From contig JAKEET010000203.1 in the NCBI GenBank assembly GCA_022616435.1, positions 1-64,000 of the forward strand: a stretch of DNA of 64,000 bases, given 5' to 3'. Below are positions 52,065 to 60,907 of this stretch, in pieces. Origin of the DNA: Gemmataceae bacterium. GTDB lineage: Bacteria > Planctomycetota > Planctomycetia > Gemmatales > Gemmataceae. Position numbers and translations under genes: made by a program. Each line of letters begins with the position of its first letter. The first letter of the stretch is position 1. The notes under the pieces are model-generated. The model was not told where the DNA came from. It did no database searches and was given only the letters and a program-made list of their open reading frames with translations.

Positions 52065-53539
52065 CCCTTGTGCCCCCAGCGCTGCTCCAGGTAGCGCGAC
52101 AGGTATCCCAGCGGCACCGACATGATCAGGTACAGCGCCGCCGTCGTCAGGCCGATCTGCAGATAGCCGCCTCCGGACTTGGTGAGAATCTGGTACTGCT
52201 TGCTCAGTTCCACCACCGCGATGATGCTCACCACGCTCGTGTCCTTGAAGAGCGCCACCAGGTCGCTGGTCATCGGCGGCAGGATCACACGGATCGCCTG
52301 CGGCAAGATGATCCGGCGAAAGGTCAACGCCGCCGGCATCCCCAGCGACGCGGCCGCTTCCCATTGCCCGCGCGGGATCGAGGAGATGCCGGCCCGATAG
52401 ATTTCCGCCTCGTAGGCGCCGTAGTTCAGCCCGAAGCCGAGCACCGCCGCCAGGAACGGATCGAGCTTCAAGCCCGGGATGATCGCGGGGATTCCGTAGT
52501 AGATGAAGTACAACAAGAGCAGCACGGGGATTCCGCGAAAGAACTCGACGTACCCGACGGCGAGCCAGCGCACCGGCGCCGGCCCGTACATGCGGGCGAC
52601 GGCCACGACCAGGCCCAGGATCACGGCCAGGGCGAAGCTGACCAGGGTGAGCAGCACTGTCACGCCGGCGCCCTTCAACAGCAGCGGCAGGTAGTCGCCA
52701 AAACGCATCTCCTGGCCGCCGGCGACGATCTCGACGGTCTTGTACAGGCGATATTGATCCGGGGTCCAGAGCTTCCACTTGTGCAGAATCTCTTCCAGCT
52801 TGCCGCTGTCGAGGAGCCGATCGATGCCGCCGTTCAAGTCCGCCAGCAGTTTCGTGTCGTTCGGTCGGACCGCGATCCCGTAGTAGCCGTCCGCGAACGA
52901 CGGCCCCAGGAACTTCAGCCCCGGCTTGAGCTGGCTGTACTTCAGACGCGGGTCGGGGGCGGCGTAGTAGATCGCGATCGGCAAATCCATGAGCACGCCG
53001 TCGATCGCCCGCTGCACCAGGTCGTCATAGGGCCCCTGCTGGTCGTCGTAGGTCTTGAAAGGCACATTCTGAACTTCGAGCAGCTCGGCCGCCGCGGTGG
53101 CGCCGAGCGTGCCGATGACCAGCCCTTTCGCCTTGGCCTCGTCGAGATTCTGAAACCGCGTTTCATCCGCGCGGGCGACGAGCTGAAGTTGATAAATGTA
53201 GTACGGCCGGGTGAACGCGACGCGCTTGAGCCGCTTCGGCGTGATCTCCAGGCCGTTCATGGCGATGTCGATGTCGCCGCGCTCCAGGTCGGCCAGCAGG
53301 CTTTCGTAAGTCCGCTGCTTGAACTCGATGGGCCGGCCAATTTCATCGGCGAGGGCCCTGGCCAGGTCCATTTCGAAGCCGATGACTTCCTCGGGATTGG
53401 CGGGGTTGGCGAAGACGTACGGAAAGCCGCCGTCGGTGTCGCCGCCCCAGATGAGCGGTTCCTTGGATTGAGCGCCGACGGGAAGCGCCGCGCCGAGAAG
53501 TGTTCCCACGCAAAGAACCGCCAGCAGCGTTGGCTTCAA
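52061..53539 (-). CDS. Fused substrate-binding and permease protein of a polar amino acid ABC transporter
   Basis: The start is a TTG at 53539 with AGGGG upstream. After a signal peptide of about 23 residues, residues 28-280 are a periplasmic binding domain of the GlnH type (GFEMDLARALADEIG, DIAMNGLEITPKR). Residues 290-490 are the HisM/GlnP-type membrane domain with the EAA-like loop EAAASLGMPAALTFRRIILPQA. Fusion of binding protein and permease is known in some glutamine transporters. It guarantees one binding domain per subunit. The amino acid is not determined. Confidence 0.92.
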   Translation of the reverse strand: MKPTLLAVLCVGTLLGAALPVGAQSKEPLIWGGDTDGGFPYVFANPANPEEVIGFEMDLARALADEIGRPIEFKQRTYESLLADLERGDIDIAMNGLEITPKRLKRVAFTRPYYIYQLQLVARADETRFQNLDEAKAKGLVIGTLGATAAAELLEVQNVPFKTYDDQQGPYDDLVQRAIDGVLMDLPIAIYYAAPDPRLKYSQLKPGLKFLGPSFADGYYGIAVRPNDTKLLADLNGGIDRLLDSGKLEEILHKWKLWTPDQYRLYKTVEIVAGGQEMRFGDYLPLLLKGAGVTVLLTLVSFALAVILGLVVAVARMYGPAPVRWLAVGYVEFFRGIPVLLLLYFIYYGIPAIIPGLKLDPFLAAVLGFGLNYGAYEAEIYRAGISSIPRGQWEAAASLGMPAALTFRRIILPQAIRVILPPMTSDLVALFKDTSVVSIIAVVELSKQYQILTKSGGGYLQIGLTTAALYLIMSVPLGYLSRYLEQRWGHKG

Positions 53540-53742
53540 CGCAATCGCCCCTTGGACCGAAGCGGACCGAACGTGTTTGCCGAATTGATGGAATGATATG
53601 CGCGGCGCCGGGAATTCACAGAGGGCCGGCGGTTTTCCGTGGCCCCGCCGCCGCGAATGGTGTTTAATAATCTACTGTCAAGAACGTCCCCACCGACTGA
53701 TCCAGAAAAGTCATTCCGTCCAACCGCCGAGGCGTGTCGATC

Positions 53743-55968
53743 ATGCGCTGTTTCCGACTTGCCGCCTGTGGACTGATCGGCTGGTGCCTGGCAACCGCGT
53801 CCAGTCGCGCCGCCGATCCGCAAGCGGCGCGCTCGCCGGCGGCCGCCAGCGAGTTCTTCGAGAAATCCATCCGCCCCCTGCTGGCGAATCACTGCTTCGA
53901 ATGCCACGGTCCGCAGAAGCAACGGGCCGGCCTGCGCCTCGACAGCCGCGACAACATGCTGGCCGGCGGCGACACCGGCCCGGCCATCGTCCCGGGCCAT
54001 CCCGAGCAAAGCCTGCTCGTCAAGGCGATCGGTTACAAGGATGAGCTGCGGATGCCGCCCAAGAATCCCCTGGCCCCCGCCCAGGTGGCGGCGTTGACCC
54101 AATGGATCAAGCAGGGCGCGGCCTGGCCGCAGCCCGCCGGCGTGGTTCGTTCCGCGTCGAAGGAGTCCGGCTTCCGGATCACGCCGGAAGATCGGGCCTT
54201 CTGGGCGTTTCAACCGATTGCCGATCCGCCGCTGCCGCGCGTCAACAATGCCGGCCGGATGCAGACCGCGCTCGACGCGTTCATCATGGCGAAACTCGAG
54301 GACAAGGGCTTGACGCCGGCGCCGCCGGCCGATCCGCGCACGCTGCTGCGGCGCATGTACTTCGACGTGATCGGCCTGCCGCCGACGGCGCACGAGGTGG
54401 AGGAGTTTGTCCGGGCGTGGGATGGCTCGAGCGCGAAACGGCAAGCACTGATCGCGCGGGTCGCGGACCGGTTGCTGTCGTCGCCGCATTACGGCGAGCG
54501 CTGGGCGCGGCACTGGCTCGACGTGGCCCGCTACGGCGAGGACCAGGCCCACACCTTCCAGGCCCGCAAGTATCCCCAGGGCTTCCGCTACCGCGACTGG
54601 CTGATCAAGGCGTTTAACGACGACATGCCCTACGACCAGTTCATCAAGGAACAACTCGCCGCTGACCTGCTCCCCCGGGCGAACGGCGAGAGAATCGACA
54701 ACCTCCCAGCCCTCGGCTTCTTCGCGCTGGGCCCGGTCTACTACGGCGACCCGAAGCGGCTCGACCAGATCGACGACCGCATCGACACGCTGTCGCGCGG
54801 CTTGCTGGGGCTGACCGTCGCTTGCGCCCGTTGCCACGATCACAAGTACGACCCGATTGCGACGAAAGACTACTACGCGTTGGCCGGGGTGATCGCCAGC
54901 ACGGACTACGTGGAGATTTCGCTGGCGCCCGGCAAGGAGGGCCAGCCGCTGGCGCTGCCGTCCAGGAAGGACAAGGAGAAGAAGCAGCCGCCGCGCGGCC
55001 CGTTCATCCACTCGGTCCGGGACGGCAAGGCAGTGACCATGAAGGTGCACATCCGCGGCAACCCGAACATGCTCGGCGAGGAGGCCCCGCGGCGGATGAT
55101 GTCGATCCTGACGGCGGAAACCGCCCCGTCGTTCAGCCACGGCAGCGGCCGGCTGGAGCTCGCCAACGCCATCGCCGCGAAGGACAACCCGCTCACCGCC
55201 CGCGTCATGGTCAACCGCATCTGGCAGCACTACTTCGGCAAGGGCCTGGTCCGCACGCCCAGCAACTTCGGCGAGCTCGGCGAACGGCCGACCCATCCCG
55301 AACTGCTCGATTACCTCGCCAGCCGCTTCATCGAGTCCGGCTGGTCGATGAAGGCGATCCATCGCATGATCCTGCTGTCGGCGACGTATCAACAGGAGTC
55401 AGGGATCAAGCCGCGGGATGAGCGCAGCGATTCCCGCGGGTCAGCCGATCCGGAGAACCGCTTGTTGTGGCACATGAACCGCCGCCGGCTCGACGTCGAA
55501 GCGTGGCGCGACGCCATGCTCGCGGTCTCTGGAAAGCTGGATCGCCGGCTGGGCGGGCCGTCGGGCGACCTGGCGTCGCCGGACAATCGCCGCCGCACGC
55601 TGTACGGCAGCGTCAGCCGGCACGAGCTGAATCCGCTCTTGCGGTTGTTCGACTTCCCCGATCCAAACATCACCGCCGATGAGCGCACAGTCACCACGGT
55701 GCCGCTGCAGCAGCTGTACGTGCTCAACAGCGAGTTCCTGATCGGCAACGCCAAGGCCCTGGCCGCACGGCTGGCGACCGCGGAAGCCGACGATGCGGAC
55801 CGCATCCGCGCGGCGTTCGTGCTGCTGTACGGCCGGCCGGCGACGCCGCGCGAGGTCGCGATCGGATTGGAGTATGTGTCCGCACCAGCGCCGGCGAGTG
55901 GTTTGTCGCGCTGGGAGCAGTACTCTCAGGTGTTGTTGAGTACGAATGAATTCATGTATGTTGATTAG
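53743..55968 (+). CDS. PSCyt1/DUF1549/DUF1553 secreted cytochrome-like protein
   Basis: The ATG at 53743 is preferred because GAGG lies ten bases upstream. An in-frame GTG at 53734 is too close to that site. A signal peptide is followed by the planctomycete cytochrome C domain with one heme site in NHCFECHGPQKQRAGLRLD. DUF1549 comes next (SSPHYGERWARHWLDVARYGE). DUF1553 follows (NPLTARVMVNRIWQHYFGKGLV, with RLDVEAWRDAML further on). The protein is probably attached outside the cytoplasm and linked to DUF1501 partners. A dispersed 30-base repeat at 55411-55441 is inserted in frame before DPENRLLWHMNRRRLD. Confidence 0.93.
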   Translation: MRCFRLAACGLIGWCLATASSRAADPQAARSPAAASEFFEKSIRPLLANHCFECHGPQKQRAGLRLDSRDNMLAGGDTGPAIVPGHPEQSLLVKAIGYKDELRMPPKNPLAPAQVAALTQWIKQGAAWPQPAGVVRSASKESGFRITPEDRAFWAFQPIADPPLPRVNNAGRMQTALDAFIMAKLEDKGLTPAPPADPRTLLRRMYFDVIGLPPTAHEVEEFVRAWDGSSAKRQALIARVADRLLSSPHYGERWARHWLDVARYGEDQAHTFQARKYPQGFRYRDWLIKAFNDDMPYDQFIKEQLAADLLPRANGERIDNLPALGFFALGPVYYGDPKRLDQIDDRIDTLSRGLLGLTVACARCHDHKYDPIATKDYYALAGVIASTDYVEISLAPGKEGQPLALPSRKDKEKKQPPRGPFIHSVRDGKAVTMKVHIRGNPNMLGEEAPRRMMSILTAETAPSFSHGSGRLELANAIAAKDNPLTARVMVNRIWQHYFGKGLVRTPSNFGELGERPTHPELLDYLASRFIESGWSMKAIHRMILLSATYQQESGIKPRDERSDSRGSADPENRLLWHMNRRRLDVEAWRDAMLAVSGKLDRRLGGPSGDLASPDNRRRTLYGSVSRHELNPLLRLFDFPDPNITADERTVTTVPLQQLYVLNSEFLIGNAKALAARLATAEADDADRIRAAFVLLYGRPATPREVAIGLEYVSAPAPASGLSRWEQYSQVLLSTNEFMYVD
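55411..55441. repeat. Copy of the gcgggatgagcgcagcgatt repeat inside a gene
   Basis: The 30 bases 55412-55441 are identical to 46320-46349 and form a hairpin (ccgcggga/tcccgcgg). They are translated as about ten Arg/Asp/Ser-rich residues (RDERSDSRGS) between two conserved DUF1553 motifs. Confidence 0.85.
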
Positions 55969-56059
55969 TCGCCCGCGGCTTGCCGTTTAGCGTTCGCGCC
56001 GTAGCCGCAACGCGCAGGGGAAGCCTTGCCGTCGAGAATCGGAACGGAGCAATGATCCA

Positions 56060-56545
56060 ATGATGCAGGCAGCAGAATCACTTGCCGATCTTTACGAAGC
56101 GGATGAAGTCGCCTGGCTGGAGACGATGGCGGACCTCATCGCAGAGGGCAAGCATGCCGATTTGGACTTCGACCATTTGCAGGAGATCCTCACCGACATG
56201 GCGCTACGCGAACGGCATGAAGTGGAAAGTCGGCTGGTCGTGCTGATAGCGCATCTGCTCAAATGGACCTATCAGAAGAAAAAGCGAACGAGAAGCTGGC
56301 GGACTACAATCTTTCTCCAGAGCGATCGACTCAGCCGCACCTTACGGAACAAGACTCTGCGAAATCACGCCGCGGAAGTGTTGGCAAACGTGTACAAGTC
56401 CGCCGTCAAGGCAGCCTCAATGGACACGGGCCTGCCGGCCAGTGCTTTTCCCAAGAAATGTCCGTGGACGTTACCCATGTTGCTGTCGGAAGACCCGCTG
56501 AAGTACAACGGTCGCAAGACAAAGGAAGATGACAATGAGCATTGA
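56060..56545 (+). CDS. DUF29 family protein
   Basis: The 161-residue protein has the DUF29 landmarks YEADEVAWLETMADLIAEGK, DLDFDHLQEILTDMALRERHEVESRL and a final CPWTLPMLL. The family is common in cyanobacteria and planctomycetes and has no settled function. It sits between the PSCyt1 gene and its usual DUF1501 partner and overlaps the latter by 11 bases. Confidence 0.88.
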   Translation: MMQAAESLADLYEADEVAWLETMADLIAEGKHADLDFDHLQEILTDMALRERHEVESRLVVLIAHLLKWTYQKKKRTRSWRTTIFLQSDRLSRTLRNKTLRNHAAEVLANVYKSAVKAASMDTGLPASAFPKKCPWTLPMLLSEDPLKYNGRKTKEDDNEH

Positions 56546-57935
56546 CAAGCATTGCTCCCGCCGCTCCCTCCTCTGCCGCCTCGGCGGCGGCGTCGGCGCC
56601 CTCGGCCTGGCCCACGTCTTCGCCGACGCCGGCTTCCTCGCCGCGGCGCCGTCCGCCGCCGCCAACCCGCTCGCGCCGCGAGCCCCGCATTTTCCCGCCC
56701 GGGCCAAGCGGCTCATCTTCCTGTTCATGAACGGCGGGCCGTCGCACGTCGATACCTTCGATCCCAAATCAGCCCTCACGCGCCACGCCGGACAGCCGTT
56801 GCCCGAGCGGATTCGCAACGGCATGAGCCGCCGCGACACCACGCCGCTTCTCCCGTCGCCCTTCAAGACGCAGCGCTACGGCCAGAGCGGCATCGAAGCC
56901 ACCGAGATCTATCCCGAGATCGGCAGATGCATCGACGACCTCTGCGTCCTCCGCTCGATGTACACCGACAACCCCAACCACGAGCCCGGCCTGTTGCTCA
57001 TGAACTCCGGCAACATGCAGCCGATCCGGCCGAGCATGGGCTCGTGGCTCACCTACGCCCTCGGCTCGGAAAACCAGAATCTGCCGGGCTTCATCGTCCT
57101 GTGCCCGGGCCGGCCGGTCGTCGGGCCGCAGCTGTGGAGCAACAGCTTCTTGCCGGGGATCTACCAGGGAACGCACATCAACAACCGCTCGATCGATCCG
57201 CGCACCATCATCCGCGACGTCAACAACCGCTACCTCGCCCCCGCCGAGCAGCGCGCCCAGCTCGATCTGCTGCAGCGCATGAACCAGGCGCATCTCGAAC
57301 AGCGCGGCCGCGACGAGCAGCTCGAGGCGCGGATCGCTTCCTTGGAAATGGCCTATCGCATGCAAGCCGAGGCGCAGGAAGCGTTCGACATCAGCCGTGA
57401 AACCCAGGCGACGCGGCGACTCTACGGCGACGGCGAGTTCGCCAACGCCTGCCTGCTGGCCCGCCGGCTCGCCGAGCGCGACGTCCGCGTCATCCAGATC
57501 TATTACGGCAACGGCCAGCCGTGGGACGATCACAACGACATCAAGAACCACCGCACCCACGCCCGCGCCAGCGACCGGGCCATCGCCGCCTTGCTCAGGG
57601 ACTTGAAGTCACGCGATCTGCTCAAGGACACGCTGGTGCTGTGGGGCGGCGAGTTCGGCCGCACCCCGACCGCGCAGGGCCAGGGCCGCGACCATCACCA
57701 TCTCGGCTTCACGATGTGGCTGGCGGGCGGCGGCGTCAAGGCCGGCCACGTCCACGGCGCCACCGACGAGTTCGGCTACGCCGCTGTGGAGAATCGGATG
57801 CACGTCCACGACCTGCACGCCACCATGCTGCACCTGATGGGCCTCGACCACGAACGCCTCACCTACCGCTACAGCGGCCGCGACTTCCGGCTCACCGATG
57901 TGCACGGCCGGGTGGTGCGCGAGATCATGGCGTGA
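56535..57935 (+). CDS. DUF1501 secreted protein (sulfatase-like fold)
   Basis: The ATG at 56535 lies nine bases after AAAGGA. An ATG two codons earlier is an alternative. The N-terminus HCSRRSLLCRLGGG is a twin-arginine-type signal. Landmarks are FLFMNGGPSHVDTFDPKS, RPSMGSWLTYALG, WGGEFGRTPTAQG, MWLAGGGVKAGHVHG and ATMLHLMGLDHERLTYRY. It is about half identical by eye in its motifs to the DUF1501 protein at 37713. The pairing with the upstream PSCyt1 gene is the usual planctomycete arrangement, here interrupted by DUF29. Confidence 0.92.
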   Translation: MSIDKHCSRRSLLCRLGGGVGALGLAHVFADAGFLAAAPSAAANPLAPRAPHFPARAKRLIFLFMNGGPSHVDTFDPKSALTRHAGQPLPERIRNGMSRRDTTPLLPSPFKTQRYGQSGIEATEIYPEIGRCIDDLCVLRSMYTDNPNHEPGLLLMNSGNMQPIRPSMGSWLTYALGSENQNLPGFIVLCPGRPVVGPQLWSNSFLPGIYQGTHINNRSIDPRTIIRDVNNRYLAPAEQRAQLDLLQRMNQAHLEQRGRDEQLEARIASLEMAYRMQAEAQEAFDISRETQATRRLYGDGEFANACLLARRLAERDVRVIQIYYGNGQPWDDHNDIKNHRTHARASDRAIAALLRDLKSRDLLKDTLVLWGGEFGRTPTAQGQGRDHHHLGFTMWLAGGGVKAGHVHGATDEFGYAAVENRMHVHDLHATMLHLMGLDHERLTYRYSGRDFRLTDVHGRVVREIMA

Positions 57936-57938
57936 CCC

Positions 57939-60479
57939 TCACGCCCCGTGATAATCGATCTCCTTCACCTCCAGCGCATGCTTCTGGATGAACTCGCGCC
58001 GCGGCTCGACCTTTTCGCCCATCAGCGTGCGGAACATGTCTTCGGCCTTCAGCGCGTCTTCGAGCTGCACTTGCAACAGCGTGCGGCGGGCGGGGTCGAG
58101 GGTGGTTTCCCAGAGCTCCTCGCCGTCCATTTCGCCGAGGCCCTTGAAGCGGATCACTTTCATGCCGCGCTCGCCGAGCCGGCGGATCTCGCCGACCAGG
58201 ACGCGCAGGTGCGATAGCGGCTGCTTCTTGTCGTCGTGCTCGAGCTGGAAGCGGAGCACGGGCTCGCGGCCGGCGATGCGCGGCGCGGGGACGAGGTCGC
58301 TGGGCAACAGGCCGAAGCCGCGCAGCTTGTCCAGGTCGCGGTTGATGCTCTTGACTTCGTGCAGCTCCTGGAACGAGAACAGCTCGCCGTGGCCGTTCGG
58401 CTTGGCCTCCTCGTCGGCCACGATCAGCTGCCGGCCGGCCTTCACCTGATCCTGGCGGAACTGATCGACGTCGGTGTCGCTGAAGAACCAGCTCTCCTGA
58501 TTGCCGAGCAGGACGCGGAAGGTCGGCAGCTTGCCGTCCTTGATCTTGCCGATCAGGGTGGCGACGTTGAGGCCGCGCCGCTCCAGGATCGTGAGGTAGG
58601 TCTCCAGGTCGTCGAGCAAATCCATCAGCGGCCGGAGCCGGTCGCCGTCCAGCACGGAGACCTCGGAAGTCTGGCCTTCGGGCGGCAACACGTGCAGCCT
58701 GGTGCCGTCGAGGCCGCGCGCCACGAGCTCGCGATTCATCTCGGCGATCGTCTGCACGTAGCGGATGTTTTTCTTTTGCTCGACCTTGAACAAGGGCGGC
58801 CGGGCGACGAACATGTGGCCGGCCTCGATCAGCTTGCGCATCTGCCGGTAGAAGAAGGTCAAGAGCAGGGTGCGGATATGCTGGCCGTCGACGTCGGCGT
58901 CGGTCAACAGGATGATCTTGCCGTAACGCAGGCCTTCGAGCTCCTCGGTGTTGCCGATGTCGATGCCGATCGCCGAGATCAGCGAGACCAGCTCGGCGTT
59001 GTCGAGCAGCTTTTCGACCCGGGCCTTCTCGACGTTGAGCACCTTGCCGCGCAACGGCAGGATCGCCTGGAAGTGCCGATTGCGGCCGTTGTCGGCGGAG
59101 CCGCCGGCCGACTGGCCCTCGACGAGGAACAGCTCCGATTCGTCGCGGTCGCGGGTGGTGCAGTCCATGAGCTTGCCGGGCAGGCCGCCGGAATTGAGGA
59201 TGCTCTTGCGGTCCTTGAGGGCCTTCTTGGCCTTCTGGGCGGCCTCGCGGGCCTCGGCGGCCAGGATCACCTTCTTCATGATCTTCTGGGCGTCCTTCGG
59301 GTTTTCCTCCATGAACTTCGCCAGGTACTCGTACACGACGCTGGTGACGATGCCGTCCACCTCCGGGTTGTTGAGGCGGATCTTCGTTTGCGATTCGAAC
59401 TGCGGCTCCGGCACCTGGAGGTTGATGACCGCGGTGATGCCTTCGCGAAAGTCCTCGCCCTGCGGCGTGACGTTCTTGAACATGTCGGCCTTCTGGCCGT
59501 AGTTGTTGAGGGCGCGGGTGAGGGCGGTCCGGAAGCCGGACAGGTGCGTGCCGCCGCCGGGGTTGTGGGCGTTGTTGGCGTAGCAGCGGGCGCGTTCCTC
59601 CTCGCCGGTGGTGTACTGGAACGCGACCTCGACGCGGACGTCGTCCATGGTCTTGTCCACGTACAGGACCTTGTGGACGGTCTCCTCGGAGCGGTTCATC
59701 CACTCGACGAATTGGGCGACGCCGCCGTCGTAGTGGAACACTTCTTCCTTGTGGGTGCGCTTGTCGCTCAGCTTGATGGCCAGGCCCTTGTTGAGAAATG
59801 CCAGCTCGCGCAGCCGGTTTTCGAGCGTGTCGTAGTCAAACGTGGCGTCCTTGAAGATCTCCTTGTCGGGCATGAAGGTGATCTTGGTGCCGGTGCGGCT
59901 GCCGGGGGTGAAACCGATTTCCTTGACTTCCGTGGTGGCGACGCCGCGCTCGTATTCCTGCACGTAGACCTTGCCGTTGCGGCGCACCTCGGCCTCGGTC
60001 CAGTCCGAGAGCGCGGTCACCGCCTTGGCGCCGATGCCATGCAGGCCGGCCGAGGTCTTGTAGGTGCGCTTGTCGAACTTGGCGCCGGCGCCGACGGTCG
60101 TCAGCACCACTTCGAGCGTCGGCCGGCCGATCTTCGGATGGATGTCCACCGGGATGCCGCGGCCGTCGTCGGTCACGGAAAGTGATCCGTCGACGCCGAT
60201 CTCGACATGGATGTTCTTGCAATAGCCGGCCAGGGCCTCGTCCACGGAGTTGTAGACAAGCTCATAGATCAGGTGGTGCAGACCCTTGCTGCTGGTGTCG
60301 CCGATGTACATGCCGGGCCGGGCGCGGATGTGGTCCTTGTCGCGGAGCACGTCGACGTTTTCGCCTTCGTACTTGCCGTCGGCCTGATCGACACCGGCCT
60401 GATCGACACCGGCCTGATCGAGGCTCGTCGGCGAGTCAGGGGCCGTCGAATCAGGGGCGACGGGCGTTGCATCGTTCAT
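57939..60479 (-). CDS. gyrB: DNA gyrase subunit B
   Basis: GyrB supplies the ATPase and TOPRIM domains of gyrase, which introduces negative supercoils. The ATG at 60479 has AAGGAA upstream. The 846-residue protein has the GHKL ATPase motifs (ELVYNSVDEALAG, TDDGRGIPV, TSAGLHGIGAKAV) and the TOPRIM motifs with LTDADVDGQHIRTLLLTFFYR. The usual EGDSAGG reads EGQSAGG, with Glu454 kept and Asp replaced by Gln456. The first 40 residues are an extra acidic tail with DQAGVDQAGVDQA, from 15-nt repeats at about 60380-60425. It follows dciA in the replication cluster. Confidence 0.96.
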   Translation of the reverse strand: MNDATPVAPDSTAPDSPTSLDQAGVDQAGVDQADGKYEGENVDVLRDKDHIRARPGMYIGDTSSKGLHHLIYELVYNSVDEALAGYCKNIHVEIGVDGSLSVTDDGRGIPVDIHPKIGRPTLEVVLTTVGAGAKFDKRTYKTSAGLHGIGAKAVTALSDWTEAEVRRNGKVYVQEYERGVATTEVKEIGFTPGSRTGTKITFMPDKEIFKDATFDYDTLENRLRELAFLNKGLAIKLSDKRTHKEEVFHYDGGVAQFVEWMNRSEETVHKVLYVDKTMDDVRVEVAFQYTTGEEERARCYANNAHNPGGGTHLSGFRTALTRALNNYGQKADMFKNVTPQGEDFREGITAVINLQVPEPQFESQTKIRLNNPEVDGIVTSVVYEYLAKFMEENPKDAQKIMKKVILAAEAREAAQKAKKALKDRKSILNSGGLPGKLMDCTTRDRDESELFLVEGQSAGGSADNGRNRHFQAILPLRGKVLNVEKARVEKLLDNAELVSLISAIGIDIGNTEELEGLRYGKIILLTDADVDGQHIRTLLLTFFYRQMRKLIEAGHMFVARPPLFKVEQKKNIRYVQTIAEMNRELVARGLDGTRLHVLPPEGQTSEVSVLDGDRLRPLMDLLDDLETYLTILERRGLNVATLIGKIKDGKLPTFRVLLGNQESWFFSDTDVDQFRQDQVKAGRQLIVADEEAKPNGHGELFSFQELHEVKSINRDLDKLRGFGLLPSDLVPAPRIAGREPVLRFQLEHDDKKQPLSHLRVLVGEIRRLGERGMKVIRFKGLGEMDGEELWETTLDPARRTLLQVQLEDALKAEDMFRTLMGEKVEPRREFIQKHALEVKEIDYHGA

Positions 60480-60508
60480 ATCTGTTCCTTGCATGGAAAG
60501 GGTAGCGG

Positions 60509-60829
60509 TCACCAGGTTCCCGCCTTGAAACGCAGGTCCGTGACCGTTTGGTTGGGCAGCTGTTCGCGGAGCTTGGCGAGCAGCTTGCGTTTGTGGTACG
60601 AGGCCAGCTCCTGCAGCAGCACCGGCGTGTTCACCTCGACTTCCAGCACGCCGCGCCGCAAGCCGAGCACGCGGGTGTGCGGTCCATGTTCCGGTCCAAT
60701 GGCGGCGGCCCAGGCGCGCTCCAGGTGGACGCGGGCCTGACGCCGGCCCCAGCCGCGGGCCGCGATCAGCCGCGCGAGGACTTCACGCAGCGGTTCGACG
60801 CCCAGATCTGGACCGGTGCGCGGCCTCAT
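60509..60829 (-). CDS. DUF721 protein, DciA-like helicase-loading factor
   Basis: The 106-residue protein has the DUF721 pattern of RAWAAAIGPEHGPHTRVLGLRRGVLEVEVNTPVLLQELASYHKRKLLAKL. DciA proteins help load the replicative helicase in most bacteria that lack DnaC. The place between dnaN and gyrB fits the classical dnaA-dnaN-(recF)-dciA-gyrB order, with recF missing. The gap to gyrB is 29 bases. Confidence 0.9.
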   Translation of the reverse strand: MRPRTGPDLGVEPLREVLARLIAARGWGRRQARVHLERAWAAAIGPEHGPHTRVLGLRRGVLEVEVNTPVLLQELASYHKRKLLAKLREQLPNQTVTDLRFKAGTW

Positions 60830-60907
60830 CGCGTGTCCTGGTTTCGCCGCTTGCGGCTTGGCGCTCGGACCGGGATGTTGCGAACGCGAAGCTGCAAGCG
60901 GCGTTGT

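Noticed and set aside
58236-60185. A 649-codon frame on the plus strand opposite gyrB.
   Set aside because: It is antisense to a certain gene, has the Val/Asp/Gly-rich composition of a shadow frame in GC-rich DNA, and has no family resemblance. The same applies to long frames opposite the VWA, MFS, ABC1, DUF1501 and glycosyltransferase genes.
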